Source of the DNA: Bacillota bacterium
GTDB lineage: Bacteria; Bacillota; Clostridia; Saccharofermentanales; Fastidiosipilaceae
Direction of reading: 5' to 3'
Assembly (NCBI GenBank): GCA_023388435.1
Contig: JAEWGG010000031.1
Span: forward strand, 1-63,157
Length of the DNA: 63,157 nucleotides
The notes beneath the pieces were generated by a model that saw only the letters and a program-made list of their open reading frames with translations, ran no database searches and was not told the DNA's origin. Shown here in pieces: positions 17,167 to 25,430 of this stretch (its first letter is position 1; each line of letters starts with the position of its first letter). A program made the position numbers and the translations under genes.

Positions 17167-17226
17167 TGGACTTTACCTCCCAGGCCAGTCTACGCCGCCG
17201 CAGTCCGGGCGCGGGCTGACAGAACG

Positions 17227-17244
17227 TGACAAAAAGCGACAAAA
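17227..17244. repeat. TGACAAAAAsCGACAAAA repeat, copy 2
   Basis: Matches the motif at 6099-6116 at 17 of 18 bases and, like it, begins directly after a stop codon on the minus strand (here engB). A CTGACAG/CTGTCAG heptamer lies a few bases further downstream in both copies. Confidence 0.5.
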
Positions 17245-17928
17245 CTATATCCGCAGCCTGGATTCCAGGAAGTCGCGAAGGGCGAGGATGAGGCGGGGCT
17301 CCTTTTCAGAGATAAGAAATATGTCCTCTGCTGCCAGGCCCAGAAGCTGGGCCTGCTCCAGTTTACGGGCAGCGCGCTGGCTCGCGCTCAGCTTGTCCGC
17401 CTTGGTCAGGAGCAGGACGTGGGGCAGCCCCTGCTGGGCCAGATAGTCCAGCATCAGCTGGTCCTCCTCTGAGGGGCTGTGCCGCAGGTCCATGAGGTGG
17501 AGGATGAGTTCCAGGGGGCGCTCCGACTGAAAATACTGGTCGATGAGCTGGGAGAAGCCCGCCTTTTCCTGTTGGGAGACACGGGCGTAGCCATAGCCGG
17601 GAAGATCGGTGAAAAGACAGCGCTGGGGGACCTCAAAATAGAGGATCTGCCGAGTCTTGCCTGGGACGCTGCTGACTCGGGCCAGACTTTTTTGTCCACA
17701 GAGGGCGTTGATCAGACTGGACTTGCCCACATTGGAGCGACCTGAAAAGACAAATTCAGGCAAGCCCACAGGCGGCAGGTCCTCCAGACGGTGGCAGCTC
17801 TTGAGAAAGCGGGCCTGGCCAAAAGGATTCTGAACCAGGGCCTGACTCTGACGTCGGCGCTCCTGCTCACGGGCCTGCAGATAGGGCGGCAGACCGCTCT
17901 TGCGGCGGACGGGTTTCTTGGGGCTCAT
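17245..17928 (-). CDS. engB: Ribosome-biogenesis GTPase EngB/YsxC
   Basis: GTPase needed for late 50S subunit assembly. 227 residues from ATG 17928, with AAAGGAG 6 bases upstream; an in-frame ATG at 17946 lacks a ribosome binding site. G motifs are all present: GRSNVGKSSLINAL (G1), GKTRQ (G2), DLPGYGYA (G3), TKADKLS (G4). The N-terminus has a basic extension (MSPKKPVRRKSG). comEC begins 78 bases downstream, so the genes are probably cotranscribed. Confidence 0.96.
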   Translation of the reverse strand: MSPKKPVRRKSGLPPYLQAREQERRRQSQALVQNPFGQARFLKSCHRLEDLPPVGLPEFVFSGRSNVGKSSLINALCGQKSLARVSSVPGKTRQILYFEVPQRCLFTDLPGYGYARVSQQEKAGFSQLIDQYFQSERPLELILHLMDLRHSPSEEDQLMLDYLAQQGLPHVLLLTKADKLSASQRAARKLEQAQLLGLAAEDIFLISEKEPRLILALRDFLESRLRI

Positions 17929-18008
17929 GGCAGCTCCTTTGCACATGTGGTATGGACAGTGTCCAGAGACTGGAGGCTGGACCTGTGCCGCGCTAAAACT
18001 TGCCCGCC

Positions 18009-18037
18009 ATTGTACGGTAAAGCTTAGACTTTTGCCA
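18009..18037 (-). promoter_or_regulatory. Possible promoter of engB
   Basis: The minus strand reads TGGCAA, 17 bases, TACAAT, about 85 bases upstream of the engB start. The -10 is good and the -35 is weak. Confidence 0.35.
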
Positions 18038-18119
18038 GTATGGAGCTAGGCAAGTCACGAATTTTAGGTCTTAAAAATTGGCCCCGCTCAACGTAATGCA
18101 TAGGCCTGTACACAAGCTT

Positions 18120-18148
18120 TTGCGCCGCTCTGGGGCTTCATGTATACT
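18120..18148 (+). promoter_or_regulatory. Promoter of the tandem PRPP-synthase genes
   Basis: TTGCGC, 17 bases, TATACT, ending 59 bases upstream of the first ATG. The predicted leader contains a small hairpin (GGTGTT-TTG-AACACC) before the ribosome binding site. Confidence 0.75.
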
Positions 18149-18206
18149 GGCCTCAAGCCCGGTGTTTTGAACACCTAAGCAAGGGCCTCTGGGATGGGAG
18201 GATGAC

Positions 18207-19424
18207 ATGTCCGAGTCACGTGTAACGAAGCCGAAACCCTATACTTTTTATGACCAATACGGCAACAATTACATGCCGCCGGTCGGCCCCGTAGCCCTTG
18301 TTCCGCTCCGCGGGTCCAGCGAGATGGTGGAGCGCATCAACCGCCATCTCTACGAGCGCCGCAAGGCCTACCGCCTGGATGAGCAGCGCGTCGACCCCTC
18401 CTTCCTGCGTGAGGACTACCGCGTCCAGCCGGAGATGGCCCGCTACGAGACTGGTGAAGGCCGCTGCATCCTGCGCGACTCGGTCCGCGGCCACGATATA
18501 TTTATTGTGGTGGATGTCCTGAACCACAGCATTCACTACAAGCTCTTCGGACAGACGAAGTACATGTCGCCGGACGAGCACTATCAGGATCTGAAGCGCG
18601 CCATCCTCGCCCTCAGTGGCAAGGCCCGGCGCGTCAACGTGATCATGCCCTTCCTTTACGACAGCCGCCAGCACCATCGCAATGGGCGCGAGTCCCTCGA
18701 CTGCGCTTTCATGTTGGAGGAATTACAGGCGATGGGGGTGTCGAATATTTTCACCTTTGACGCCCACGACCCCCGCGTCTCCAACTCCATCCCGATGTCC
18801 GGCTTCGAGAACATCCCTCCCACCTATCAATTCGTCAAGGCTCTGGCCCGGACCATGCCGGAACTCGAACCCTACAACAATAATCTGATGATTATCAGCC
18901 CCGACGAGGGCGCCCTGACCCGCTCCATGTACTATTCCAGTGTCCTCGGTTCACCGCTGGGCACCTTCTATAAGCGCCGTGACTACACGCGCATCGTCGA
19001 CGGCCGCAACCCCATCCTGAAACACGAGTTTCTTGGTGACTCCGCGGAGGGTAAGGACGTGCTGATCATCGATGACATGATCGCCTCCGGGGACTCGATG
19101 CTGGACATCTGCCGCTCAATGAAGGAACTGGGGGCCCGCAACGTCTACTGTGCGGCCACTTTTGGCCTCTTCACCTCCGGTCTGGACCGCTTTAATCAGG
19201 CCTACGAGCAGGGCCTGCTCTCGCGGGTCTTCACCACGAATCTGATCTACTGCAGCCCGGAACTGAAGGCCGCCCCCTGGTACCATGAGGTGGACATGTC
19301 GAAGTTTATCGCCCTCCTCGTTGACGCCGTCAACCACGACTCCTCGATCTCCTCCTTCTCCTCCCCGACTGAGAAGATTGAGCAGTTCTTCGCCCGCAGA
19401 CAGCAAGAATCCCCTAAGGCCTGA
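18207..19424 (+). CDS. prs: Ribose-phosphate pyrophosphokinase (PRPP synthase), paralogue 1
   Basis: Makes 5-phosphoribosyl-1-pyrophosphate from ribose 5-phosphate and ATP for nucleotide, His and Trp synthesis. 405 residues, about 90 longer than classical Prs (about 315); this long divergent form occurs in Clostridia. The two phosphoribosyltransferase-fold halves are visible: RGHDIFIVVDVLNHS and NVIMPFLYDSRQ, the FDAHDPR active-site histidine near 190, the flexible catalytic loop FYKRRDYTR near 256 with its Lys kept, and the PRPP loop VLIIDDMIASGDSM near 290. ATG 18207 has GGGAGG 7 bases upstream. A close paralogue follows 44 bases later in the same transcript. Confidence 0.9.
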   Translation: MSESRVTKPKPYTFYDQYGNNYMPPVGPVALVPLRGSSEMVERINRHLYERRKAYRLDEQRVDPSFLREDYRVQPEMARYETGEGRCILRDSVRGHDIFIVVDVLNHSIHYKLFGQTKYMSPDEHYQDLKRAILALSGKARRVNVIMPFLYDSRQHHRNGRESLDCAFMLEELQAMGVSNIFTFDAHDPRVSNSIPMSGFENIPPTYQFVKALARTMPELEPYNNNLMIISPDEGALTRSMYYSSVLGSPLGTFYKRRDYTRIVDGRNPILKHEFLGDSAEGKDVLIIDDMIASGDSMLDICRSMKELGARNVYCAATFGLFTSGLDRFNQAYEQGLLSRVFTTNLIYCSPELKAAPWYHEVDMSKFIALLVDAVNHDSSISSFSSPTEKIEQFFARRQQESPKA

Positions 19425-19468
19425 GGCCCAGCAGCAACGAAGGTCTTCCAGCAGAGAAGGAGTAAGAG

Positions 19469-20722
19469 ATGTCTTCCTACAGTCAGTGGCGCGAACAGTT
19501 CCTGCGCAGTGCCAATTACCACAGTTATCAGCAATTCGGCTCCAACCCCATGTTCAGCATGGGGCCCCTGGCCCTGGTGGCCCTGCCCGGCAGCCGCAGC
19601 TTCGTGGAAAAAGTGAACCAGCACCTCTACGACCGCCGCCTCCAGTATCTGGAGTCCAGCCCAATGAGCGTCGACGACCAGCCGGGCTTCCTCCGTGACA
19701 ACTACATTGTCCGCAGCGATTCGGTCCGCTTCTCCTCCGGTGAGGGGAAGGCCACCATCCGCGACTCCATCCGCGGCCACGATGTCTATATTTTTTGCGA
19801 CATCCTGAACCACAGCATCCGCTACAAGATGTTTGGTAAAGAAGTGCCCATGGGTCCGGACGAGCACTTCCAGGACCTGATCCGCATGATCATGGCAACC
19901 TGTGACAAGAGCGCCCGACTGAACGTGATTATGCCCTTCCTCTATGAGGGCCGCCGCGACGTCCGTGTGACCCGCGAGTCCCTGGACTGTGCCTATATGC
20001 TCAAGGAACTTGACTCGCTCAACGTCAACAGCATCATCTGCTTTGACCCCCATGACGCCCGTGTGGAGAACGCCCTGCCGAAAAAGTCCATCGACAACTT
20101 CCCTGCCACCTACCAACTGATCAAGACCCTCCTGGGCACCTACAGCGATCTGGACCTGGTCTCCGAGAAGCAGATGATGGTCATCAGCCCGGACGAGATG
20201 GGCCTAAAGCGAGCCATGTACTACGCCAACGTCCTGGGCCTCCCCCTCGGCACCTTCTACCGCCAGCGCGACATCTCCAACAAGGAGCTGACCGTCAAGC
20301 GCTACGAGTTCCTGGGTGATTCCCCCCAGGGGCGCGACGTCCTGATCATTGACGACATGATCAATTCTGGTCGGACCATGCTGGAGACCGCCCGCAAGCT
20401 ACGCAGGCAGGGGGCACGCCGCATCTTCTGTCTGGCCAGCTACGCGCCCATGGTAGAGGGGGTGGAAATTTTTAACGAGGCCCACGAAGCAGGGCTCATC
20501 GACCGTGTCATCTCCACCAACCTCATCTTTAACCGCCCTGAACTGGAGGCCGCGCCCTGGTATGTCCAGGCCGATATGACCCAGACGGTGGCTCTGATCA
20601 TCGACGCCATGAACCACAATGCCTCGATCAGTTCCATTCTCGATCAGACGGCAAAAATCAAGCGCCTGCTCCAGCACTATATGCAGACCCGCAGCCTGGA
20701 GCAGCTGAGCCGCGAGGTCTGA
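19469..20722 (+). CDS. Ribose-phosphate pyrophosphokinase homologue, paralogue 2 (altered catalytic loop)
   Basis: 417 residues, colinear with the preceding gene over its full length (for example RGHDVYIFCDILNHSIRYK, NVIMPFLYEGRR, CFDPHDARVEN, VLIIDDMINSGRTM). It clearly arose by duplication but is well diverged. The flexible-loop motif that supplies the catalytic Lys in PRPP synthases (DKRR in B. subtilis, YKRR in paralogue 1) is YRQR here, near residue 265. This copy may therefore be weakly active, or act as a partner or regulator like eukaryotic PRPP-synthase-associated proteins; that is inference. AAGGAG precedes ATG 19469. A strong terminator follows. Confidence 0.8.
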   Translation: MSSYSQWREQFLRSANYHSYQQFGSNPMFSMGPLALVALPGSRSFVEKVNQHLYDRRLQYLESSPMSVDDQPGFLRDNYIVRSDSVRFSSGEGKATIRDSIRGHDVYIFCDILNHSIRYKMFGKEVPMGPDEHFQDLIRMIMATCDKSARLNVIMPFLYEGRRDVRVTRESLDCAYMLKELDSLNVNSIICFDPHDARVENALPKKSIDNFPATYQLIKTLLGTYSDLDLVSEKQMMVISPDEMGLKRAMYYANVLGLPLGTFYRQRDISNKELTVKRYEFLGDSPQGRDVLIIDDMINSGRTMLETARKLRRQGARRIFCLASYAPMVEGVEIFNEAHEAGLIDRVISTNLIFNRPELEAAPWYVQADMTQTVALIIDAMNHNASISSILDQTAKIKRLLQHYMQTRSLEQLSREV

Positions 20723-20747
20723 GCAGCGCGCCAATTCTCAAAAAATA

Positions 20748-20789
20748 ACGGAGCAGCCTGGTCCTGGAAGGAGGCTGCTCCGTTTTTTT
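20748..20789 (+). terminator. Terminator of the PRPP-synthase pair
   Basis: ACGGAGCAGCCT pairs perfectly with AGGCTGCTCCGT around a 12-base loop, followed by seven T. Very strong. Confidence 0.95.
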
Positions 20790-20820
20790 AATAACATCTC
20801 AGCTGATCTCTAGAGGCAGG

Positions 20821-21135
20821 TCAGAGGCTGTAGTAGGCCTGTTCTTCCAGATAGACATAATAGAGCTCGGCCTCCTCATAGCCCAGCCCACGGATGTAGT
20901 CCAGAACTAAGCGGGCCGTCTGGGCCTCCTGCTCGGGGCTGCGGCGGAACTGCTTGACCTCGACTAGAGGGTAGGAGGGCTGGGCCCCCGCCGCGCTGTA
21001 GGTCTCAGGCTCCCAGTGCTGAAACAGGTAGTAATCCTCGGGGGTCTCATTGATACGGGCCAAGTCGCCCAGGCAGTCCCGGCACAGGCTGGCAACTTCG
21101 GAGGCCTTGAGGCCCCGCACAAGAAACTGTGGCAT
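20821..21135 (-). CDS. DUF1904 protein, tautomerase-like fold
   Basis: 104 residues. The sequence follows the DUF1904 pattern: MPQFLVRGLKASEV, a middle EDYYLFQHWE, PLVEVKQFRRSPEQEAQTARLVLDYIRGLGYEEAELYYVYLEEQAYY. DUF1904 is placed with the tautomerase/MIF superfamily; Pro2 would be exposed after Met removal, as in tautomerases. Substrate unknown. ATG 21135 has AGAGGAG 9 bases upstream. It lies 61 bases beyond the PP2C gene on the same strand and may be the last gene of that transcript. Confidence 0.75.
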   Translation of the reverse strand: MPQFLVRGLKASEVASLCRDCLGDLARINETPEDYYLFQHWEPETYSAAGAQPSYPLVEVKQFRRSPEQEAQTARLVLDYIRGLGYEEAELYYVYLEEQAYYSL

Positions 21136-21196
21136 GTTGTCTTCTCCTCTGTTCTTTTTATGATTTATGCTCTGACACGTTCGTAAACAAGTAGAT

Positions 21197-22522
21197 TTAG
21201 AGACGGCTCAGGAGGGCAAAAAAGCCGTAGCTGAGCCCAGTGAAAAGGGCGTACTGCAGGATAAAACTGAGAACAATCCGCAGCCCGCCGCCCCGATCTT
21301 TCCGCCGGGACTCCGTCTCAGTCCCAGCTACAGCAGACGGAGCGCTGGTCTGAAAAGCTCTAGCCCCCAGCGCAGCTCCTGTCCCGCTAGATTCTGAGCT
21401 CAGGTTCTGGCCCCTGGACCGCCCCCTACGCCGCCGCTGACGCTCCTGCAGCCTCCTGCTCTCAGCCGCCTGAGCCTCTGGATTGGCGCTGACATAATCT
21501 GAAATCAAGATGCGATTCTGAGCTGAGCGCTGGACCACCTGGGCAGACTGGCGCTGTAGCGCCGCCTGACGGGCGGCCTCAAAACGCCGTTGGTCCTCGG
21601 CGCTGAAACGGGGCAGCTCTGTTGTCATCGGGCGCTCCGCCACAGGAGGCTGCTGGACCTGGCGGGCCTGCACCACCAGCTGCTGGGGCTGCACCCCCTC
21701 TAAACTGAAATCCTGGTAGGGCCCAGACTCCTCCGTCTGCCAGCCCTGCAGCTCCACCAGGACAAAGCTCGTATTATCCTTTGCCCCCCGGCCCATGGCC
21801 TGCCGCAGCAGCTCCTCAGCCCGCAGCTTGAGGCTGCTGTCCCGACTCAGGATCTCCAGAATTTCCTGTGTCTCAAGCATCTCCGTCAGGCCGTCCGTAC
21901 AGAGCAAAAAGAGGTCGCCTGGTCTACAGCGCAGAGGGGCGCTTAAGGCGGCCTTCAAATTACCCTCCTCCGGACGCAGACCCAGGTGCTGAGTCAGCTT
22001 ATGGCGCTCCGGATTTTTGCTGGCCTCCGCCGCGTCCAGTATCCCCAGTTCCACAAGTTTTTGCGCCGCGGTGTGGTCCTTACTCAGCTGGAAGAGACGT
22101 CCCTCGCGCAGCAGGTAAACCCTGCTGTCGCCAATATTGATACTCTGGGCCTCATCCTCGCGGAGGAGGAGGGCGGCAAACGTCGCCCCCATCCGTCTCC
22201 CCCGCTGTCCCAGCTGGCAGAGGCTGGTATTCACCTGCTTCAGATAGCGCGGCATGAGCTTACTGAAGTCGGCCCCCCGCCGCAGTTCGGCCTCGACGCG
22301 ATCCAGACCGACCACAGCCATGTAGGAGGCCTCCTCTCCCAGGGCCTCCCCCCCCATACCATCACTGATTGCAAAAAGGGCTGGCAGACGCTCGCTCTCC
22401 GCCGCATGATAGAAGCGCTGCTCGGCTCGGGCCTCGCGATAGACCCCCTGCAAATAGAGGTTATCCTCATTATTCCGACGCACTCGGCCCTGGTCCGAAA
22501 TACCTATGGCTACATAACGCAT
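21197..22522 (-). CDS. PP2C-family protein phosphatase with C-terminal membrane anchor
   Basis: 441 residues. The PP2C domain (about 1-245) has the metal-binding motifs RNNEDN, ISDGMGGEALGE, INIGDSRVYLLR, CTDGLTEML and KDNTSFVLV, so it should remove phosphate from Ser/Thr on proteins. A Gln/Arg-rich, probably disordered linker of about 160 residues follows, and then one transmembrane helix at the extreme C-terminus (VLSFILQYALFTGLSYGFFALL). The catalytic domain would thus sit on the inner membrane face. ATG 22522 overlaps the LCP stop as TGATG, implying translational coupling. The usual PASTA Ser/Thr kinase partner is absent from the window. Confidence 0.92.
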   Translation of the reverse strand: MRYVAIGISDQGRVRRNNEDNLYLQGVYREARAEQRFYHAAESERLPALFAISDGMGGEALGEEASYMAVVGLDRVEAELRRGADFSKLMPRYLKQVNTSLCQLGQRGRRMGATFAALLLREDEAQSINIGDSRVYLLREGRLFQLSKDHTAAQKLVELGILDAAEASKNPERHKLTQHLGLRPEEGNLKAALSAPLRCRPGDLFLLCTDGLTEMLETQEILEILSRDSSLKLRAEELLRQAMGRGAKDNTSFVLVELQGWQTEESGPYQDFSLEGVQPQQLVVQARQVQQPPVAERPMTTELPRFSAEDQRRFEAARQAALQRQSAQVVQRSAQNRILISDYVSANPEAQAAESRRLQERQRRRRGRSRGQNLSSESSGTGAALGARAFQTSAPSAVAGTETESRRKDRGGGLRIVLSFILQYALFTGLSYGFFALLSRL

Positions 22523-23610
22523 CACTTCTGCCCCCCCTCATGCATAAAATTCCAAAAGGCCTGGCGCTGGGCCTCCCAATCGATGACGAGGTCCCAAGCC
22601 GTATCCGCCGAGGAAGTGTAGAGGCCGTCTTCCGGGACCCGGTACTGGGAGACGGGGTAGGGGCGCAAATTGCCCTTGAGCAACCATGATAGGATGTCCC
22701 CTGTACTGATATTGGTCACGAGCAGGGGCAGGGCGCGGCGAATTCCGCCCAGCTTGCGGAGCATGGAGGCCCCGTTAAATTCGTGGATCAGCGCCTCCAT
22801 GAGCTGGCGCTGCCGACTGGTCCGCCCCTGGTCATTGCCGACCTTACGCACACGGGCCCAGGCCAGGGCCTGCATCCCATTCAGGCGTTGCTGCCCCGCC
22901 TGCTGGAGGAAGTAGGGCCCCGGCTCCTTGCCGTGCAGGGCGGCCTGCTCAGGTATGTTTTCATTAATCGCCGCCAACTCATCCTGGGAGATGTCCACAC
23001 GCACCCCGCCCAGAGCATCCACCAGTTTCTCGGTCGTGTCCCAATTAAATTGGATGTAGTGTCGGACGTCCAGATCCAGAGTCTCATTGACGGTGTTCAG
23101 GAGTAGTCCCACACCGCCATAGACATAGGCCGCATTCAACTTACCCTCATTGCTGCCGCCAGAATAGCTGACACGGCTGTCACGCATTAAAGAAGTCAGC
23201 TTGAGCTTATGGTGACGGCGGTCCAGACTGAGAAGGATCATCGCGTCGCTACGCCCTGGATCCTCCGCCTCTGCTCCGCGGCTGTCCAGTCCATAGACCA
23301 GAATATGAACATAGTCCGCCTCCTTCTGTGCTTTCACAAGCAGAGGCTCCTCTGAATCGATGTGAACCCCCATCTCCTTGGCCCGGTTCAGCATGGCTGG
23401 AGTCTGGCGCAGCTGGCCCGTCCGACCGTCCTTCTCAGGGATGGGCACGTAGGGCAGGCTCTTGAGAAGCTGATAGGCAAAGATGCCAAGACCCGTGGCA
23501 AGACCCAGGACCAGGGCCAAAAAACAGATCAGAATGCGCAGGGGCAAAGACGCCCGCTTGGGTGCAAAAAGCGACATAAATCGACAGTCCTCTCTATCAA
23601 TAACTCGCAT
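22522..23610 (-). CDS. LytR-CpsA-Psr (LCP) family cell-wall glycopolymer transferase
   Basis: LCP enzymes attach teichoic acids or capsule polymers to peptidoglycan on the outer membrane face. 362 residues: a short basic cytoplasmic end, one transmembrane helix (about 24-48), then the LCP domain with ADYVHILVYGLDSRGAE..RSDAMILLSLD, LTSLMRDSRVS, KLNAAYVYGG, and WARVRKVGNDQGRTSRQRQLM (the conserved Arg-rich lipid-phosphate site). The annotated ATG overlaps the stop of the upstream ATPase as TAATG, which suggests coupling; ATG 23577 (Met12) with an AGAGG site is an alternative start. Confidence 0.92.
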   Translation of the reverse strand: MRVIDREDCRFMSLFAPKRASLPLRILICFLALVLGLATGLGIFAYQLLKSLPYVPIPEKDGRTGQLRQTPAMLNRAKEMGVHIDSEEPLLVKAQKEADYVHILVYGLDSRGAEAEDPGRSDAMILLSLDRRHHKLKLTSLMRDSRVSYSGGSNEGKLNAAYVYGGVGLLLNTVNETLDLDVRHYIQFNWDTTEKLVDALGGVRVDISQDELAAINENIPEQAALHGKEPGPYFLQQAGQQRLNGMQALAWARVRKVGNDQGRTSRQRQLMEALIHEFNGASMLRKLGGIRRALPLLVTNISTGDILSWLLKGNLRPYPVSQYRVPEDGLYTSSADTAWDLVIDWEAQRQAFWNFMHEGGQK

Positions 23611-25430
23611 TATAGCGGACTTGGCCGCCAGCTGAGAAAGAGCAGCTGGGACAGGCCTCCCGCCTCCAGGCGCTCGCGGAGGAGCTGCAGGAGGGCGCGG
23701 TAATTGGCCGCATCCAGATGTACGAAGTGGTCATCCACAAAAAAGGGCAGACCTTCCTTTTCTCCGAGCAGTTCCGTGAGGGCCAGGCGCAAAAAACAGC
23801 TGAGTATCTGACGCTCCGAACGGCTGAGCTGTTCCAGCTTCCAGACCTGTCCAGCCCGCCGGAGACAGGGCCGGCCCTGGTCCTCCCACAGCAGTTCGGG
23901 ACTAGCCTCGTCTGCTCCCAGGTAGCGTCGATAATACATATTTACAAAATCCGTCAGACGCGGCAAAAAGATCGATTTCAAACGCCCTTCCTGCATCTCA
24001 AGCCAGGTCTCCACCTCCCGCAGCCCCGCGTCCAAGTTCTCCAGACGGGCGAAGCGACTGCGCAGCAGGAGGAGCTCATCCTGGACCACCCTCTGTTCTT
24101 CACGGATGGACTGAAGACTGCGCCGCTCGTGCAGGCGCTCCTCCTCGTACAGCTCCCACCGCAGCAGCTGGGCCTCACAGGCCCTGCGCCAGGCCTCTAA
24201 CTGCCGCCACTCCAGCTGCAGGCTGTCCTGAAGTTCTTCGGGCGTCTGGGCCTGGAGACAAAATGGGTAGTCAGGACCGCGCTGCAGGGCCCGCAGCTGA
24301 AGCTCCGAAAAAAGCTGCGCCAAATCCGCTTTGAGCTCCCGCTCCGCCCGTCCCAGCCGCTCTGTTGGAGGAGCCGCGGGGCGCCGCACGAGGCTCCCCA
24401 AGGAGCTGAGACCCAGCCATACCAGGCCTGAACTAAGAGCTAGACCGAGATAGGGGTAGGGACCCAGACGGAGGCCCTCTGCCAGGAGCTGCGGGCGAAA
24501 GATCTGGCCGAGCAGGCCCAGGACGGCCAGCAGGCAAAGCAGTAGTGAGCAGGCCTTAAGCAGGGCCAAGCCGCTTCGCCGCCTGGCCGGGTTCCCAGTT
24601 CTGGGCAGAACTCCAGCAGCTGGGACTGGCGAATCCTCCCCCGCCAAACCCAGGCTGGTCCAACATCCCAGCAGACGCTCGAGCCGCCGCAGGATGAGGG
24701 CCGTCTCCTCCGCCTCTTGCAGACGCCGCTTCCAGAGTTCAGGCGGCTCTGCCTCCAATTCGCCCTCCTCCCGTTCCTGCGCAGAGGCCAGCTGGGCCTC
24801 ACGGGCCAGGGCCTCGGAGCGGCGCTGGGCCTCCAGGTACCGTTCCTGCAAGCTGCGGCCCAGGCTCGCCTTGCGGCGACGGCCCAGCAGACTGCGCCAG
24901 AGCCTGGCGCGCTCCTGCAAGTCCCAGAGACTCCGCTCGCCGGGTAGCCCCAGTAGCCGTCCCAGCAACAGGTCCTCAAAACGGCGAAAGTCCAGAGGGC
25001 TTGCGGCATCCGTATCCACCGCCAGACTCAGGGCCAGGCTCTCCCGATCGAGGCCCAGCAGATAGGGCCCTGGTAACTGCCCCGCCAAGTCCAGAAGCTG
25101 GCCCGTTGTCCGCTCCGCCAGACTGTAGTGGTCCTCCCTCTCCTGAGCACCCCAGCGGCAGTCCAGGCGGTAGCCCCTCCCCCCATGCTGAAACCAGAGG
25201 CTGCCTCCGTAATCCGCCGTATGCCGCGGTCGACAGTTCTCGCGCTCCCCCCCTCCTCCTGAGCGTGTGCCGCGCCTGGGAAAGCCATAGAGGGCAGTCA
25301 CGATAAAGTTAAAAAGCGAAGTCTTGCCCCAGCTATTAGGGGCTTCCAGGTAGCAGCAGGCCTCCTCCAGATTCAGTTCCAGATTTTCCAGTCCGGCGAA
25401 GCCCCGGATGTGGATGCGCTCTAAGTACAC
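23610..25430 (-). CDS. SbcC/YhaN-like AAA ATPase with membrane-inserted coiled coil
   Basis: 606 residues from GTG 25430, seven bases after GGAGGAGG and overlapping the end of the nuclease gene. N-terminus VYLERIHIRGFAGLENL with a Walker A variant APNSWGKTSLFNF; C-terminus LSRSERQILSCFLRLAL (signature) and LPFFVDDHFVHLD (Walker B/D-loop, with Asp-Asp instead of Asp-Glu). Between them lies a short coiled coil, interrupted near residues 270-345 by two hydrophobic helices (ALLKACSLLLCLLAVLGLLGQ and YPYLGLALSSGLVWLGL). This resembles YhaN more than SbcC and suggests a membrane-tethered DNA end-processing complex with the upstream phosphoesterase. At about 600 residues it is short for either family. 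Confidence 0.8.
   Translation of the reverse strand: MYLERIHIRGFAGLENLELNLEEACCYLEAPNSWGKTSLFNFIVTALYGFPRRGTRSGGGGERENCRPRHTADYGGSLWFQHGGRGYRLDCRWGAQEREDHYSLAERTTGQLLDLAGQLPGPYLLGLDRESLALSLAVDTDAASPLDFRRFEDLLLGRLLGLPGERSLWDLQERARLWRSLLGRRRKASLGRSLQERYLEAQRRSEALAREAQLASAQEREEGELEAEPPELWKRRLQEAEETALILRRLERLLGCWTSLGLAGEDSPVPAAGVLPRTGNPARRRSGLALLKACSLLLCLLAVLGLLGQIFRPQLLAEGLRLGPYPYLGLALSSGLVWLGLSSLGSLVRRPAAPPTERLGRAERELKADLAQLFSELQLRALQRGPDYPFCLQAQTPEELQDSLQLEWRQLEAWRRACEAQLLRWELYEEERLHERRSLQSIREEQRVVQDELLLLRSRFARLENLDAGLREVETWLEMQEGRLKSIFLPRLTDFVNMYYRRYLGADEASPELLWEDQGRPCLRRAGQVWKLEQLSRSERQILSCFLRLALTELLGEKEGLPFFVDDHFVHLDAANYRALLQLLRERLEAGGLSQLLFLSWRPSPL

Noticed and set aside
19247..20116. 289-codon open frame antisense to the PRPP-synthase pair
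   Set aside because: Overlaps two well-supported genes on the other strand and has no ribosome binding site or homology.
18207..20722. Tandem PRPP-synthase genes as an assembly duplication
   Set aside because: The two copies differ at about half of their residues and have different flanks and spacers, so they are old paralogues.
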